From NCBI GenBank assembly GCA_022843325.1, contig JALHNV010000007.1, positions 1 to 64,000 of the forward strand: DNA of 64,000 nucleotides. Reading direction: 5' to 3'. Every line of letters starts with the position of its first letter. The first letter of the stretch is position 1. A program made the translations under genes and the position numbers. The stretch comes from Pseudolabrys sp. (GTDB lineage: Bacteria; Pseudomonadota; Alphaproteobacteria; Rhizobiales; Xanthobacteraceae). The notes beneath the pieces were generated by a model. It was not told the DNA's origin and made no database searches. It was given only the letters and a program-made list of their open reading frames with translations. Positions 8,087 to 16,845 of the stretch are shown in pieces.

Positions 8087-9292
8087 TGCCAGCAGGTCGC
8101 GCAGCGTCGCCTCAATTACCTTGGTCGCCGCCTTCAGGTCGGTGAGCTTTATATGCTCATCGGCGCCGTGGGCATTGGCGTCGAGAATGGTGCGCGGGCC
8201 GGCGCCGTACAGCACGGTCGGAATGCCGGCGGCGCTGTAATGGCGGGCGTCGGTGTACAGCGGCACGCCCTTGACGTCGATCCTGGTTTGAAACGTGCGC
8301 CGGCCATGCCGCGTCAGCGGTTCGATCAGGCTGTCAATGCCGGTGATCGGCTTCAGCGGCTCGGCGAGCATCACGCGGCGCGTATCAATGCGGATACCTT
8401 TGCCTTTACCGGCGCGCTTGATCAGCGCCATCAAGTCGCGCTCGGCCTTGCGGCCGTTCTCTTCCGGAATAATGCGGCGGTCGAGCCGCATGACGATCTT
8501 GTCCGGCACGACATTGGTGTTGATGCCGCCGGAAATCAGCCCGACGGTGAGTTGCGGTGACCCGATCCCTTTCAACTTCGACTTGATCTTCTTCAGCTTG
8601 CGCCGCTCGCCATAGAGCGCTGCCAGCACCTTGGTCGCCGCCTCCAGCGCATCGGCGCCGGTATCCGGCATCGCGGCGTGGGCCTGCTTGCCGTGCACGG
8701 TCACCTCGATATGGACGACGCCGCAATGCGCGGTAATCACGGCATAGGAAAATCCGGCGCAGATCGCATAATCCGGCGCGGTGATTTTCCGGTCGATCAG
8801 CCATTTCGGCCCGACATAGCCCCCGGCTTCCTCATCGTATGTGAGGTGCAACTCGACGGTGCCGTCGAGACCGGTCGGATTGTCCTTCAGCGCCAGCAGC
8901 GCGAAGCCGTAGGTGGCGAAGTCGGACTTCGACACCGCCGCGCCGCGGCCATAGATCGCGCCGCCCTGTTCCTCGGCGCCATAGGGGTCGTAATGCCAGC
9001 CCTGCCCCGGCGGCACCACGTCACCATGCGCATTCAGCGCGATCACGGGACCCTTGCCCGAGCCGAAACGCTCGCGGATGACCAGATTGGTCACCGATAC
9101 CATGCCGTGCTGCTTGACCAGGGCGTCGGGCACGGTGTGCCGCTCGACGGTAAAGCCGAGTTGCGCGTAATATTCCGCTGCCGCTTCACCGTGGCGGGCA
9201 CAATCACCGGGCGGATTGTCGGACGGCACCCGTACCAGCGCCTTGAGGAAGGCGACCTCGCGCTTGAAATTGCGATCGATGAAATCGCTCAC
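8078..9292 (-). CDS. M20 family metallohydrolase (ArgE/DapE type)
   Basis: A 404-residue di-zinc M20 hydrolase. NAHGDVVPPG (His89, Asp91) supplies metal ligands and TYDEEAGG (Glu154/155) the catalytic base and a ligand; a lid domain with HGKQAHAAMP follows, and VPLYTDARHY lies near the C-terminus. Members deacylate amino-acid derivatives or cleave dipeptides; the substrate here is unknown. Its start overlaps the stop of the upstream allantoate-amidohydrolase-like gene by ATGA, so the pair is a translationally coupled operon and may act in sequence on an amide or ureido compound. Cytoplasmic: no signal peptide. Confidence 0.92.
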   Translation of the reverse strand: MSDFIDRNFKREVAFLKALVRVPSDNPPGDCARHGEAAAEYYAQLGFTVERHTVPDALVKQHGMVSVTNLVIRERFGSGKGPVIALNAHGDVVPPGQGWHYDPYGAEEQGGAIYGRGAAVSKSDFATYGFALLALKDNPTGLDGTVELHLTYDEEAGGYVGPKWLIDRKITAPDYAICAGFSYAVITAHCGVVHIEVTVHGKQAHAAMPDTGADALEAATKVLAALYGERRKLKKIKSKLKGIGSPQLTVGLISGGINTNVVPDKIVMRLDRRIIPEENGRKAERDLMALIKRAGKGKGIRIDTRRVMLAEPLKPITGIDSLIEPLTRHGRRTFQTRIDVKGVPLYTDARHYSAAGIPTVLYGAGPRTILDANAHGADEHIKLTDLKAATKVIEATLRDLLASK

Positions 9293-10545
9293 GCCTTGAA
9301 CCCTTCGATGAAGCGGATGAGGGCCGCCACAGCCAGCCCCATGTCGGCGGGACTGGCGTATTCGGCCGGGTTGTGGCTGACGCCGCCGCGGCAGCGCACG
9401 AACATCATGCCGATCGGCCCGAGCTGCGCCATCGCGGTGCCGTCATGGCCGGCACCGGACGCCAGCCGCAGCGGTTCGCTGCCGGTTGCCCGAATGGCCG
9501 CCGCTATGCCGTCCTGGATGGCCGCGTCGCACGGCGTCGTGGCGACGTTGCGGGTCTGCGTGACTTGCAGGCCGAGATGACGGCGGTCGGCCACCGATCT
9601 GATTTCCAATTTGAGCCGTTCGACAAAATCGAGCCGCGCCGGATCGGAGCCGGACCGGATATCGACGATCAGCACCACATGCCCGGCGATGACGTTGGTG
9701 GCCGGCGCGCTGATGGTGACGACGCCGACGGTCGCCACCACGGCGCCGCTAGTGTCGCGCGCCATGAGCTCCGCCTGGAGAATTATCTCGGCCGCGCCGG
9801 CGAGCGCGTCGCGCCGCATCATCATTGGCACCGTGCCGGCGTGGCCGGCTTCGCCCATCAGTTCGACGCTGAGGTAGCTCTGCCCGGCAATTGCCGTCAC
9901 CACGCCGAGCGGCTGGTTGCGGTTTTCCAGCACCGGTCCCTGCTCGATATGCAATTCAATATAGCCGGCAACTTCTTCGGGAGAGAACGCGGCGCCAGCG
10001 ATATCGGCGGGGTCCTTGCCGAAGCGGGTCACCGCCTCGCGCAACGTCACGCCATTGGCGTCTTTCAGCTCAAGCGCGGCTGGACGAAACACGCCGGCGA
10101 CAGCGCGCGACGAATTCAGCGTCGCCGGAAAACGAACGCCCTCTTCATCGCCGAACGCCAGCACGTCGAGGGCAAAGGGCAGCCTCCGGCCCGCCTTGGC
10201 GAAATGTTCGGCGGCGAGGATGCCGGCGACGACGCCGAGATTGCCGTCGTAAAGACCGGCGTCGATCACGGTGTCGATGTGGGAGCCGATCAGCAGCCGC
10301 TTGCCGGTGTTGCGGCCGGCCATCAAGCCGGCGCTGGCCCAGTGGCCGCGCACGGTGCCGAGGGCGTCCTCGCTGACGTCGAGACCGGCAGCCTTCATCC
10401 ACGTGCCGACAAGATCGGCCGCACGGCGATGTTCGGGGGTCAGGAACTGGCGGTTGAGCCGCCGCGGCTCGGCCGATATCGCGCCGAGCGCGAGAAGCAT
10501 GCGCTCGGCCCGTTCGCCGAGGTTTTGTGGGTCCACATCAGCCAT
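9289..10545 (-). CDS. Zn-dependent hydrolase, allantoate amidohydrolase/N-carbamoyl amino acid hydrolase family
   Basis: A 418-residue M20-type enzyme of the AllC/HyuC group. Metal and catalytic residues: GSHIDTVIDAGLYDGNLG (His89, Asp91, Asp100), FGDEEGVRF (Glu134/135), ELHIEQGP (His199) and SHNPAEY near the C-terminus. GAGHDGTAMA and MMFVRCRGGVSH are typical. The group hydrolyses N-carbamoyl amino acids, allantoate or ureidoglycine. It is the first gene of a coupled pair with another M20 hydrolase, which fits amide or ureide nitrogen scavenging; the exact substrate is inference only. Confidence 0.92.
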   Translation of the reverse strand: MADVDPQNLGERAERMLLALGAISAEPRRLNRQFLTPEHRRAADLVGTWMKAAGLDVSEDALGTVRGHWASAGLMAGRNTGKRLLIGSHIDTVIDAGLYDGNLGVVAGILAAEHFAKAGRRLPFALDVLAFGDEEGVRFPATLNSSRAVAGVFRPAALELKDANGVTLREAVTRFGKDPADIAGAAFSPEEVAGYIELHIEQGPVLENRNQPLGVVTAIAGQSYLSVELMGEAGHAGTVPMMMRRDALAGAAEIILQAELMARDTSGAVVATVGVVTISAPATNVIAGHVVLIVDIRSGSDPARLDFVERLKLEIRSVADRRHLGLQVTQTRNVATTPCDAAIQDGIAAAIRATGSEPLRLASGAGHDGTAMAQLGPIGMMFVRCRGGVSHNPAEYASPADMGLAVAALIRFIEGFKA

Positions 10546-10640
10546 ACACGGTCATAACCGATCGGCCGACGCTGCCCAAGCGCTGCTTAAGTCGCGGCCG
10601 CTCCGCCCGACAGGGCGAAGCGGTTCAAGCGGCAAAGCGG

Positions 10641-11618
10641 CTACGGCACCAGGATAGTCGATCCTGTGGTGCCACGGCCTTCCAAGTCCTTGTGCGCCTG
10701 GGCGGCGTCCTTGAGCTTGTAGGTCTGGCTGGCGGGAATCTTCACGGCGCCGGAGCCGACCTTGTCGAACAGGTCCTGCGCCGTGGCCAGCAGATCTTCG
10801 CGCTTGGCCGCGTAATGATTGAGCGTCGGCCGGGTCGCGAACAGCGAGCCTTTGTGCTGCAGCAGGTTGATGTCGAACGCCTTGATCGGACCGGAGGCCG
10901 ACCCGAACGAAACGAACATGCCGAGCGGACGAATGCAGTCCAGCGACTTCGGGAACGTGTCGTTGCCGATGCCGTCATAGACCACGTCGCAGAGCTTGCC
11001 GCTGGTGATCTCCTTGACCTTCGCCACGAAATCCTCGTCGCGATAGAGAATGGTGTGGTGTGCGCCGTTCTTCTTGGCGAGTTCGGCTTTCTCCTTGGAG
11101 CCGACGGTGCCGATCACGGTGGCGCCGAGATGATTGGCCCACTGGCAGGCGATCAGCCCGACGCCGCCGGCGGCGGCGTGCATCAGGATGATGGTGCCCT
11201 TGCCGACCTTGAAGGTGCGATTGAGCAGATACTGCACGGTCATGCCCTTGAGCATCATGCTCGCGGCCTGCTCGTAGCTGATATTGTCGGGCAGTTTCAC
11301 GGCACGGTCGGCCGGCAGCAACCGTTCCGCGGCGTAGGCGCCGAGCGGCGTCACGTAGCCGACGCGATCGCCGACCTTGATGTCGGTGACGCCCTCGCCG
11401 ACCGCGATCACTTCGCCGGCGCCTTCATTGCCGGCGACGAACGGCATGCCGACCGGCGACGGATACATCCCCATGCGGAAATAGGTATCGATGAAATTCA
11501 CGCCGATGGCGTGCTGCTTCAGCTTGACCTGGTTCGGACCCGGCGCCGGAACCTCGATGTCATCGAGCGTCAGAACTTCCGGACCGCCTGCCTTGTGAAC
11601 GCGCACTGCCGCGACCAT
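10641..11618 (-). CDS. NADPH:quinone oxidoreductase (zinc-independent MDR family)
   Basis: A 325-residue medium-chain reductase like quinone oxidoreductase Qor. The N-terminal GroES-like half holds GVNFIDTYFRMGMY and GNEGAGEVIAVG; the nucleotide-binding half has HAAAGGVGLIACQWA around 150. The catalytic zinc ligands of alcohol dehydrogenases are absent, as expected for this branch. It would reduce quinones or enones with NADPH in the cytoplasm. It stands last in a leftward run, 100 bases after the first SDR gene. Confidence 0.94.
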   Translation of the reverse strand: MVAAVRVHKAGGPEVLTLDDIEVPAPGPNQVKLKQHAIGVNFIDTYFRMGMYPSPVGMPFVAGNEGAGEVIAVGEGVTDIKVGDRVGYVTPLGAYAAERLLPADRAVKLPDNISYEQAASMMLKGMTVQYLLNRTFKVGKGTIILMHAAAGGVGLIACQWANHLGATVIGTVGSKEKAELAKKNGAHHTILYRDEDFVAKVKEITSGKLCDVVYDGIGNDTFPKSLDCIRPLGMFVSFGSASGPIKAFDINLLQHKGSLFATRPTLNHYAAKREDLLATAQDLFDKVGSGAVKIPASQTYKLKDAAQAHKDLEGRGTTGSTILVP

Positions 11619-11718
11619 GTTTCACCCCTTGAATTGCCTGGTTGTTGTGTGGATTGCCGGTTCGGCCGGGATCATAGGCAGCCAGCCGTCGAACACAAGC
11701 ACCCTCGCTCCTGTCCAA

Positions 11719-12456
11719 TCAGCGCGCGCCTGCGACATTCAGCACGCCACCGGAGATGTAGGAGGCGGAGTCAGACAGCAGGAACAGGATCGCCTCCGCA
11801 ATCTCCTGGGGCTGCGCTGGTCTGCCCATCGGCAGCGACGGCAACACCCGCGCCAGCCGCCCCGGTTCGTGAATCCCTGTATCGGTGGTACCGGGACGGA
11901 TCACGTTGACCCGAACGCCTTCCTTGGCGACCTCGCGGGCGAGACCTTGGGCCAGCGCATCGACACCGCCTTTGGCCGCCGCATACCAGACATATTCACC
12001 GGCGGCGCCGACCACGGCCGCCATCGACGACAGGAGCACGATCGAGCCGCCCTGCCCGCCATGGGCCGTCGACATGCGGCGCACGGCGGCGCGCGCGCAC
12101 AGCAGCGCGCCGAACAGATTGACGTCGAGCACCTCACGGATGGTGTCTGCACTGGCGGCGTCCAGTCTTGAGTTCCTGCCGACGATACCGGCGCTGTGCA
12201 CGACATGCGTCACGGGACCTAATCTGGCAGTCGCAGTGTCGAACATGCGCTCGATGTCATCCGCGCGCGCGACGTCGCCCTCGATGGCGACGGCGCGTGC
12301 GCCATCAGCCTGCACCGCCGCGACCAGAGCGGCAGCGGCTTCCGCGTTGCTTTTGTAGTTGATCGCGACGTCGTAGCCGCGCTGGCCGGCAAGGCGAGCG
12401 GTGGCCGCGCCAATGCCGCGGCCGCCTCCAACAATTAGAACAACGGGCCGGACCAT
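11719..12456 (-). CDS. Short-chain dehydrogenase/reductase, copy 1
   Basis: A 245-residue classical SDR. The Rossmann dinucleotide motif GGGRGIG is at 10-16, HSAG at 87-90 (the NNAG equivalent), the catalytic Ser at 143/144, and YAAAK gives Tyr158 and Lys162. It aligns without gaps to the next gene upstream (12569-13306), about 70% identical over the first 60 residues, so the two are a tandem duplication. The substrate is unknown. The PGTTDTGIHEPG loop differs from its sister, so the pair may have diverged in specificity. Confidence 0.94.
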   Translation of the reverse strand: MVRPVVLIVGGGRGIGAATARLAGQRGYDVAINYKSNAEAAAALVAAVQADGARAVAIEGDVARADDIERMFDTATARLGPVTHVVHSAGIVGRNSRLDAASADTIREVLDVNLFGALLCARAAVRRMSTAHGGQGGSIVLLSSMAAVVGAAGEYVWYAAAKGGVDALAQGLAREVAKEGVRVNVIRPGTTDTGIHEPGRLARVLPSLPMGRPAQPQEIAEAILFLLSDSASYISGGVLNVAGAR

Positions 12457-12568
12457 TGTCGCCTCCTGTCGGACAGGGGAAATCGATCACGGCCAAATCC
12501 GTCCGACAAGAGCCGGCGGCAAAACGAAACAAACAGCGAAGTCCGGCCGGCCTGCCGGAAACAATCGG

Positions 12569-13306
12569 CTAACGCGCCCCGGAGACTCGCAAGTTTGCGC
12601 CGTTGATGTAGGAGGCCGCATCCGACAGCAGAAACAGAATCGCCTCCGCCACCTCACTGGCCTGCCCGGCGCGGCCGGCCGGCAGCAGCGGCGTCAGCCG
12701 CTCGACCCGGCCCGGCGGCTGGATGTCGGTATCGATGACGCCGGGACTGACCGCATTGATGCGGACGCCTTCCTTGGCGACCTCGCGCGCGGCGCCGACA
12801 ACCATGGCATCGACGCCGGCTTTCGCAGCGGCGTACCAGACGCATTCGCCGCCACCGCCAATGGTGGCCGCCATCGACGACAGCATCACCACGGCGCCGC
12901 CTTTGCCACCGCTTTTGGTTGACATGCGCCGGACGCATTCACGCAGGCACAGCAGGCCGCCGAAGGTATTGACGTCGAGGACCTCGCGGATGGTTTCGGT
13001 CGATGCCGCATCGAGCCGGGAGGCATCGCCGACGACGCCGGCGCAATGCACGAAGTGCGTCACCGGACCCAGCGCCTTGGCGGCCTCATCGAAGGCGCGG
13101 ACGATATCGGCTTCGTTCGCCATGTCGGCGGCGATCGCCACCGACTTGCCGCCCGCCGCTTTGACGGCATCGACCACGGACGCGGCGGCGTTGGCGTTGC
13201 TCTTGTAGACGATGGCAACGTCATAACCGCGCTGGCCGGCAAAACGCGCGCAGGCGGCACCGATGCCGCGGCTGCCACCGGCGATGAGAAGCACTGGACG
13301 TGACAT
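12569..13306 (-). CDS. Short-chain dehydrogenase/reductase, copy 2
   Basis: A 245-residue classical SDR, sister of the gene just downstream. It has GGSRGIG at 10-16, HCAG at 87-90, Ser143/144, Tyr158 and Lys162 at identical spacing. The ATG at 13306 is chosen rather than upstream in-frame starts because it gives the same length and MSRPVLLIAGG opening as its paralogue (MVRPVVLIVGG). It lies 33 bases after pcs on the same strand, so it may be co-transcribed with it. NAD(P)-dependent oxidoreductase of unknown substrate. Confidence 0.94.
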   Translation of the reverse strand: MSRPVLLIAGGSRGIGAACARFAGQRGYDVAIVYKSNANAAASVVDAVKAAGGKSVAIAADMANEADIVRAFDEAAKALGPVTHFVHCAGVVGDASRLDAASTETIREVLDVNTFGGLLCLRECVRRMSTKSGGKGGAVVMLSSMAATIGGGGECVWYAAAKAGVDAMVVGAAREVAKEGVRINAVSPGVIDTDIQPPGRVERLTPLLPAGRAGQASEVAEAILFLLSDAASYINGANLRVSGAR

Positions 13307-13339
13307 AGGAAATCCCCCGGACATGACGTGGAAAAGCAA

Positions 13340-14026
13340 TCAGGCGGGCCGGCGCAACAGCCCGGCGATCAGGAAGTAAGCAGCGATGAAGCCCATCGGC
13401 CAGGTCACATACGGCCCCGGCATCAGGTTCTGGACGACAGCGAGGAAGGCCAGCACGGCCCAGATCATCAGCAGACCGATATTGACGACCCGCATGTGGC
13501 GGACCCGCAGCGGATGCACGAAACGGATCGGCGCAAAGGTCAATATCGCCAGCGCGACGACCGCACCCAGCGCGACCCAGGGCGGCGGCTCCATGATGAA
13601 CAGATAGAACGCCGCCATATTCCACACTGCCGGAAAGCCGCTGAAATAATTGTCGGCGGTCTTCATGGTGTTGTCGGCGAAATAAATCGCGCCCGTGATG
13701 ACGACGATCAGGCCGGCGGGGATCGCGAAGCCCGGGGGCATCAGCCCGCTGGCGGCAATTGCATAGGCCGGCACGAATACGTAGGTGGTGAAGTCGACGA
13801 CGTTGTCGAGCATGTCGCCCGACCAGCGCGGCAGCACCTCGCCGACCTTGAAGGCGCGCGCGATCGGTCCGTCGAGGCCATCGACCAGCAGCGCCAGGCC
13901 GAGGGTGAGGAACATCGCCGGCCACTCGCCGCCGGTGGCAAAGATCATGGCCAGCAGACCCAGTCCCGCACCGGAGGCCGTGAAGACATGAACCAGAAAG
14001 GCGCGGAACTGTACAAAGGTCGGCAC
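13340..14026 (-). CDS. pcs: Phosphatidylcholine synthase
   Basis: A 228-residue integral membrane CDP-alcohol phosphatidyltransferase. The catalytic signature is Asp52-Gly-x2-Ala-Arg57, then Gly70-x3-Asp74-x3-Asp78. The 12-residue spacer and the VLPRWSGDMLDNVVD context are those of bacterial Pcs, which condenses choline with CDP-diacylglycerol to phosphatidylcholine in the inner membrane. About eight hydrophobic segments are visible. Pcs is characteristic of rhizobia and relatives. It is flanked by SDR genes downstream and a DUF1326/DUF2182 pair immediately upstream, the latter abutting it. Confidence 0.93.
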   Translation of the reverse strand: MPTFVQFRAFLVHVFTASGAGLGLLAMIFATGGEWPAMFLTLGLALLVDGLDGPIARAFKVGEVLPRWSGDMLDNVVDFTTYVFVPAYAIAASGLMPPGFAIPAGLIVVITGAIYFADNTMKTADNYFSGFPAVWNMAAFYLFIMEPPPWVALGAVVALAILTFAPIRFVHPLRVRHMRVVNIGLLMIWAVLAFLAVVQNLMPGPYVTWPMGFIAAYFLIAGLLRRPA

Positions 14027-14638
14027 TTAGCGATTACCCCAATCCAGCTTGACGATCTCGGCCGACCGGCCGCTCAGGTTCCAGTTGCGGCCGAAACCGC
14101 GAAAGCGCGACTTGTCCGAGCGCGCGACGATGACATCGGGGCCGATCCAGTACTCGCTGTTGCGGATCACGACGTTGCCACCCTTGTCCTTGCCGCGCAC
14201 GGGCGTAATCGCGCCATCGACATATTTCTCGATCCGCACGATGCGAGTGTCGCCCTGTGTTTCATACGTGATCGGCGTCTGGTGTACACCCAAGAACTGG
14301 CCGACGAGAATCGACAGCAGATGTGTGGTGCCACCGACCCGGCCGGTGAAGATGCGGGTCAGACCTTTCACCGCATGCACCGAGGCCTGGTCGTCCACGA
14401 ACAGCGCCGCGGTCCAGTTGCCGCGCGACATGATGCCGGGCAAATCCATCATCAGCCCGACCTTGATGCCGGAGAGATCGACATTGTCGAAATGGCCGTC
14501 ATCGATGCGGATGCCGGCCCAGGTCTGGCAGCGGTCCTCGGTCGGCGGATGCTCGCCGAGCGACAGAACGCACGGGCAGAACACCGTGCAACTGCACGAC
14601 AGCGCCATCTCGCCCTTCAACGCCCATGCTTCGGTCAC
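14027..14638 (-). CDS. DUF1326 domain protein
   Basis: A 203-residue protein of the DUF1326 family. The N-terminus carries CSCTVFCPC (Cys15, 17, 21, 23), a conserved cluster that looks able to bind metal or a cofactor. There is no signal peptide or membrane segment. It sits 29 bases downstream of the DUF2182 membrane-protein gene, and these two families often occur side by side, suggesting that they work together. The biochemical role is not known to me. Confidence 0.9.
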   Translation of the reverse strand: MTEAWALKGEMALSCSCTVFCPCVLSLGEHPPTEDRCQTWAGIRIDDGHFDNVDLSGIKVGLMMDLPGIMSRGNWTAALFVDDQASVHAVKGLTRIFTGRVGGTTHLLSILVGQFLGVHQTPITYETQGDTRIVRIEKYVDGAITPVRGKDKGGNVVIRNSEYWIGPDVIVARSDKSRFRGFGRNWNLSGRSAEIVKLDWGNR

Positions 14639-14667
14639 GCTTCGCTCCCGGTCTCTTTTTGTTTAGC

Positions 14668-15507
14668 TTATATCGTCCGGCCCGGCCAATGCGCGGCAAA
14701 TCCGGTGACGACGAAATAACCGCCAATGCCGATCAGCACCAAACCCAGAAGCTGACTGAAGCGCTGGCCTGTGCCCAGTTTTTCCAGAGTCATGACGATG
14801 CCGAGCGCGGCCATCCAGACCACGTTCATGACGCCGACGGCGAACATCACCGCCATCATGGCCCAACAGCAGCCGAGACAGAACACGCCCTGCCGGAGTC
14901 CAAGACGAAACACGCCGCGCGGCGTCGTCGACCAGTTGGTAAAGAAGAACGGAAACGGGTTGCGGCACTGGCGCAGGCAGGCCTGTTTCAGCGCCGAGAA
15001 CTGGTAGGCGCCGGCACCGATAAAGATCGCGCCGGAGAACAGGCCGCTGACCGTCGCCATGGCCGGGTCGATCAAGGCCGCCCGTGTCAGGCCAATCTGC
15101 GCCAGTGTCGCCACGGCGGCAAAGCCGAGCCAGACCGCCAGATAGCCACCGGCGAGGACGAAGGGCGATACCACCGGCTCTTCCTTGCGGGCGGCGGTAT
15201 CGGCGATCTCGGCATAAGTGAGGATCATCGGTGCCGCGCTCGGCAGCATCATGGCGAGCGTCATGGCGCCCCACATCAGCGCGATGGCGGCAATGGCGGC
15301 AGGGCTGAGCATGCCGGAGGTCAGCGGCCGGCACAGCGCCTCGAACCAGCCAATATTGGACGCCTGGAGCCCGAGGACAAACCAGCCCAATCCCGCCAGC
15401 CCGATGACGCAGGCAACGGCAAGCCCCTTTGGCCGCGCAAACACCATTCCCAGCCGGCCTGCGGCGGGGGACAGGTGGCTGAGATCGTGGCCGGCGGTCT
15501 GGCTCAT
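14668..15507 (-). CDS. DUF2182 integral membrane protein
   Basis: A 279-residue protein with about six to seven hydrophobic segments, annotated in the family as a predicted metal-binding membrane protein. The conserved Met-rich LMWGAMTLAMMLPSAAPM and a second-half LGCCWAMM segment, plus CLRQC in a loop, are its family marks. The ATG at 15507 is used; a longer in-frame start exists at 15537. It is transcribed together with the DUF1326 gene that follows. The Met/Cys pattern suggests soft-metal binding, but this is inference. Confidence 0.9.
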   Translation of the reverse strand: MSQTAGHDLSHLSPAAGRLGMVFARPKGLAVACVIGLAGLGWFVLGLQASNIGWFEALCRPLTSGMLSPAAIAAIALMWGAMTLAMMLPSAAPMILTYAEIADTAARKEEPVVSPFVLAGGYLAVWLGFAAVATLAQIGLTRAALIDPAMATVSGLFSGAIFIGAGAYQFSALKQACLRQCRNPFPFFFTNWSTTPRGVFRLGLRQGVFCLGCCWAMMAVMFAVGVMNVVWMAALGIVMTLEKLGTGQRFSQLLGLVLIGIGGYFVVTGFAAHWPGRTI

Positions 15508-15624
15508 GGTGCTTCCTGGGTGTCCTGCATAGCGCATCGTCCTCCGGCCCGGTACCGGCCGCCCGCGGTTTCCGGCGTGCCGCGCGCATGCTAGGCCAGC
15601 TTACGGCCCACGGGATCGGAAGCC

Positions 15625-16842
15625 TTGATACCGGACAAACCAGCGCGTGGAACTTCGGCGATCGTTGTCGGCGGCGGCCCGGCCGGCCTGACCGCGGCCA
15701 TTGCGCTGGCAACGGGCGGCATCGCCACCGTTTTGGTGGGCAAGCCGCCCGCCCGTGCCGACAACCGCACCACGGCCCTGCTTGGCGGCTCGGTCACGGC
15801 GCTGGAGACGCTCGGGGTCTGGCCGCTGTGCGCGGCCAAGGCGGCGCCGCTCAAGGTGATGCGCATCGTCGACGACACCGGACGGCTGTGGCGGGCGCCG
15901 GAGGTCAAATTCAGCGCCCGCGAAATCGACCGCGACGCCTTCGGCTACAACATCGAGAACCGCCATCTGGTGGCCGCACTCATGCAGCGCGCGCACCAGC
16001 TTGGCCATTTGCGCATTGTCGAGAACGAAGCCGGCAGCGTTGTGCCTGAAGCCGATGCCGTCACGGTGACGCTGCAGTCCGGCGAGACGCTCACGGCCGC
16101 GCTCGTGATCGGCGCCGACGGCCGCAAGTCGCTGTGCCGCACCGCCGCCGGCATCGCCAGCGACCAGCGCGAGTATCCGCAGCTGGCGCTGACGGTCTGC
16201 CTGACGCATTCGCGTCCGCACCGCGACGCTTCGACGGAGTTCCATACGCCGAGCGGTCCGTTCACGCTGGTACCCCTGCCCGGACAACGTTCCAGCCTGG
16301 TTTGGGTGCTGGATCCTGCGCGGGCCGACGACATTTCGACGCTCGACGACGCGGCGCTGGCCGCTGCGATCGAGCGCGCGTCGCATTCGCTCCTTGGCAA
16401 AATCACGGTCGAGCCCGGCCGCGGGCTGTTTCCGCTTGGCGTGGCCACGGCGAGGGCGTTCGCCGCCAGACGCATCGCGCTGGTCGGTGAAGCCGCCCAC
16501 GTCATCCCGCCGATCGGGGCGCAGGGACTCAATCTCGGCCTGCGCGATGCCGCCAGCATCGGCGAACGCGCAGTCGCCGCCCTAGGCCATGGCGAGGATA
16601 TCGGCAGTGACGCTGTACTGGCCGACTATGACCGCATGCGCCGGGCCGATGTCGGCAGCCGCTCGATGGCGATCGATCTGATGAACCGCACGCTGCTGAC
16701 GGACTTCCTGCCCGTGCAGGGCCTGCGCGGCCTCGGCCTCTACATGATCGACCGCATCGGGCCCTTGCGCCGCGCGGTGATGCGCGAGGGCGTGGCGCCG
16801 GGCGCGGCGCAGCCGCGGCTGATGCGCGGCGAGGCGCTGTAG
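15625..16842 (+). CDS. UbiH/UbiF/VisC/COQ6-family FAD monooxygenase
   Basis: A 405-residue flavoprotein hydroxylase. The FAD Rossmann motif VVGGGPAGLTAAIAL is at 14-28, IGADGRKS (the DG motif) near 147, and LVGEAAHVIPPIGAQGLNLG (the GD motif, with Glu in place of Asp) around 290. This arrangement is that of ubiquinone-ring hydroxylases, so a role in ubiquinone synthesis is likely, but which ring position cannot be told. An in-frame stop at 15592 and absence of ATG/GTG make TTG at 15625 the best start. It converges on the AEC gene, three bases away. Confidence 0.9.
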   Translation: MIPDKPARGTSAIVVGGGPAGLTAAIALATGGIATVLVGKPPARADNRTTALLGGSVTALETLGVWPLCAAKAAPLKVMRIVDDTGRLWRAPEVKFSAREIDRDAFGYNIENRHLVAALMQRAHQLGHLRIVENEAGSVVPEADAVTVTLQSGETLTAALVIGADGRKSLCRTAAGIASDQREYPQLALTVCLTHSRPHRDASTEFHTPSGPFTLVPLPGQRSSLVWVLDPARADDISTLDDAALAAAIERASHSLLGKITVEPGRGLFPLGVATARAFAARRIALVGEAAHVIPPIGAQGLNLGLRDAASIGERAVAALGHGEDIGSDAVLADYDRMRRADVGSRSMAIDLMNRTLLTDFLPVQGLRGLGLYMIDRIGPLRRAVMREGVAPGAAQPRLMRGEAL

Positions 16843-16845
16843 CGC

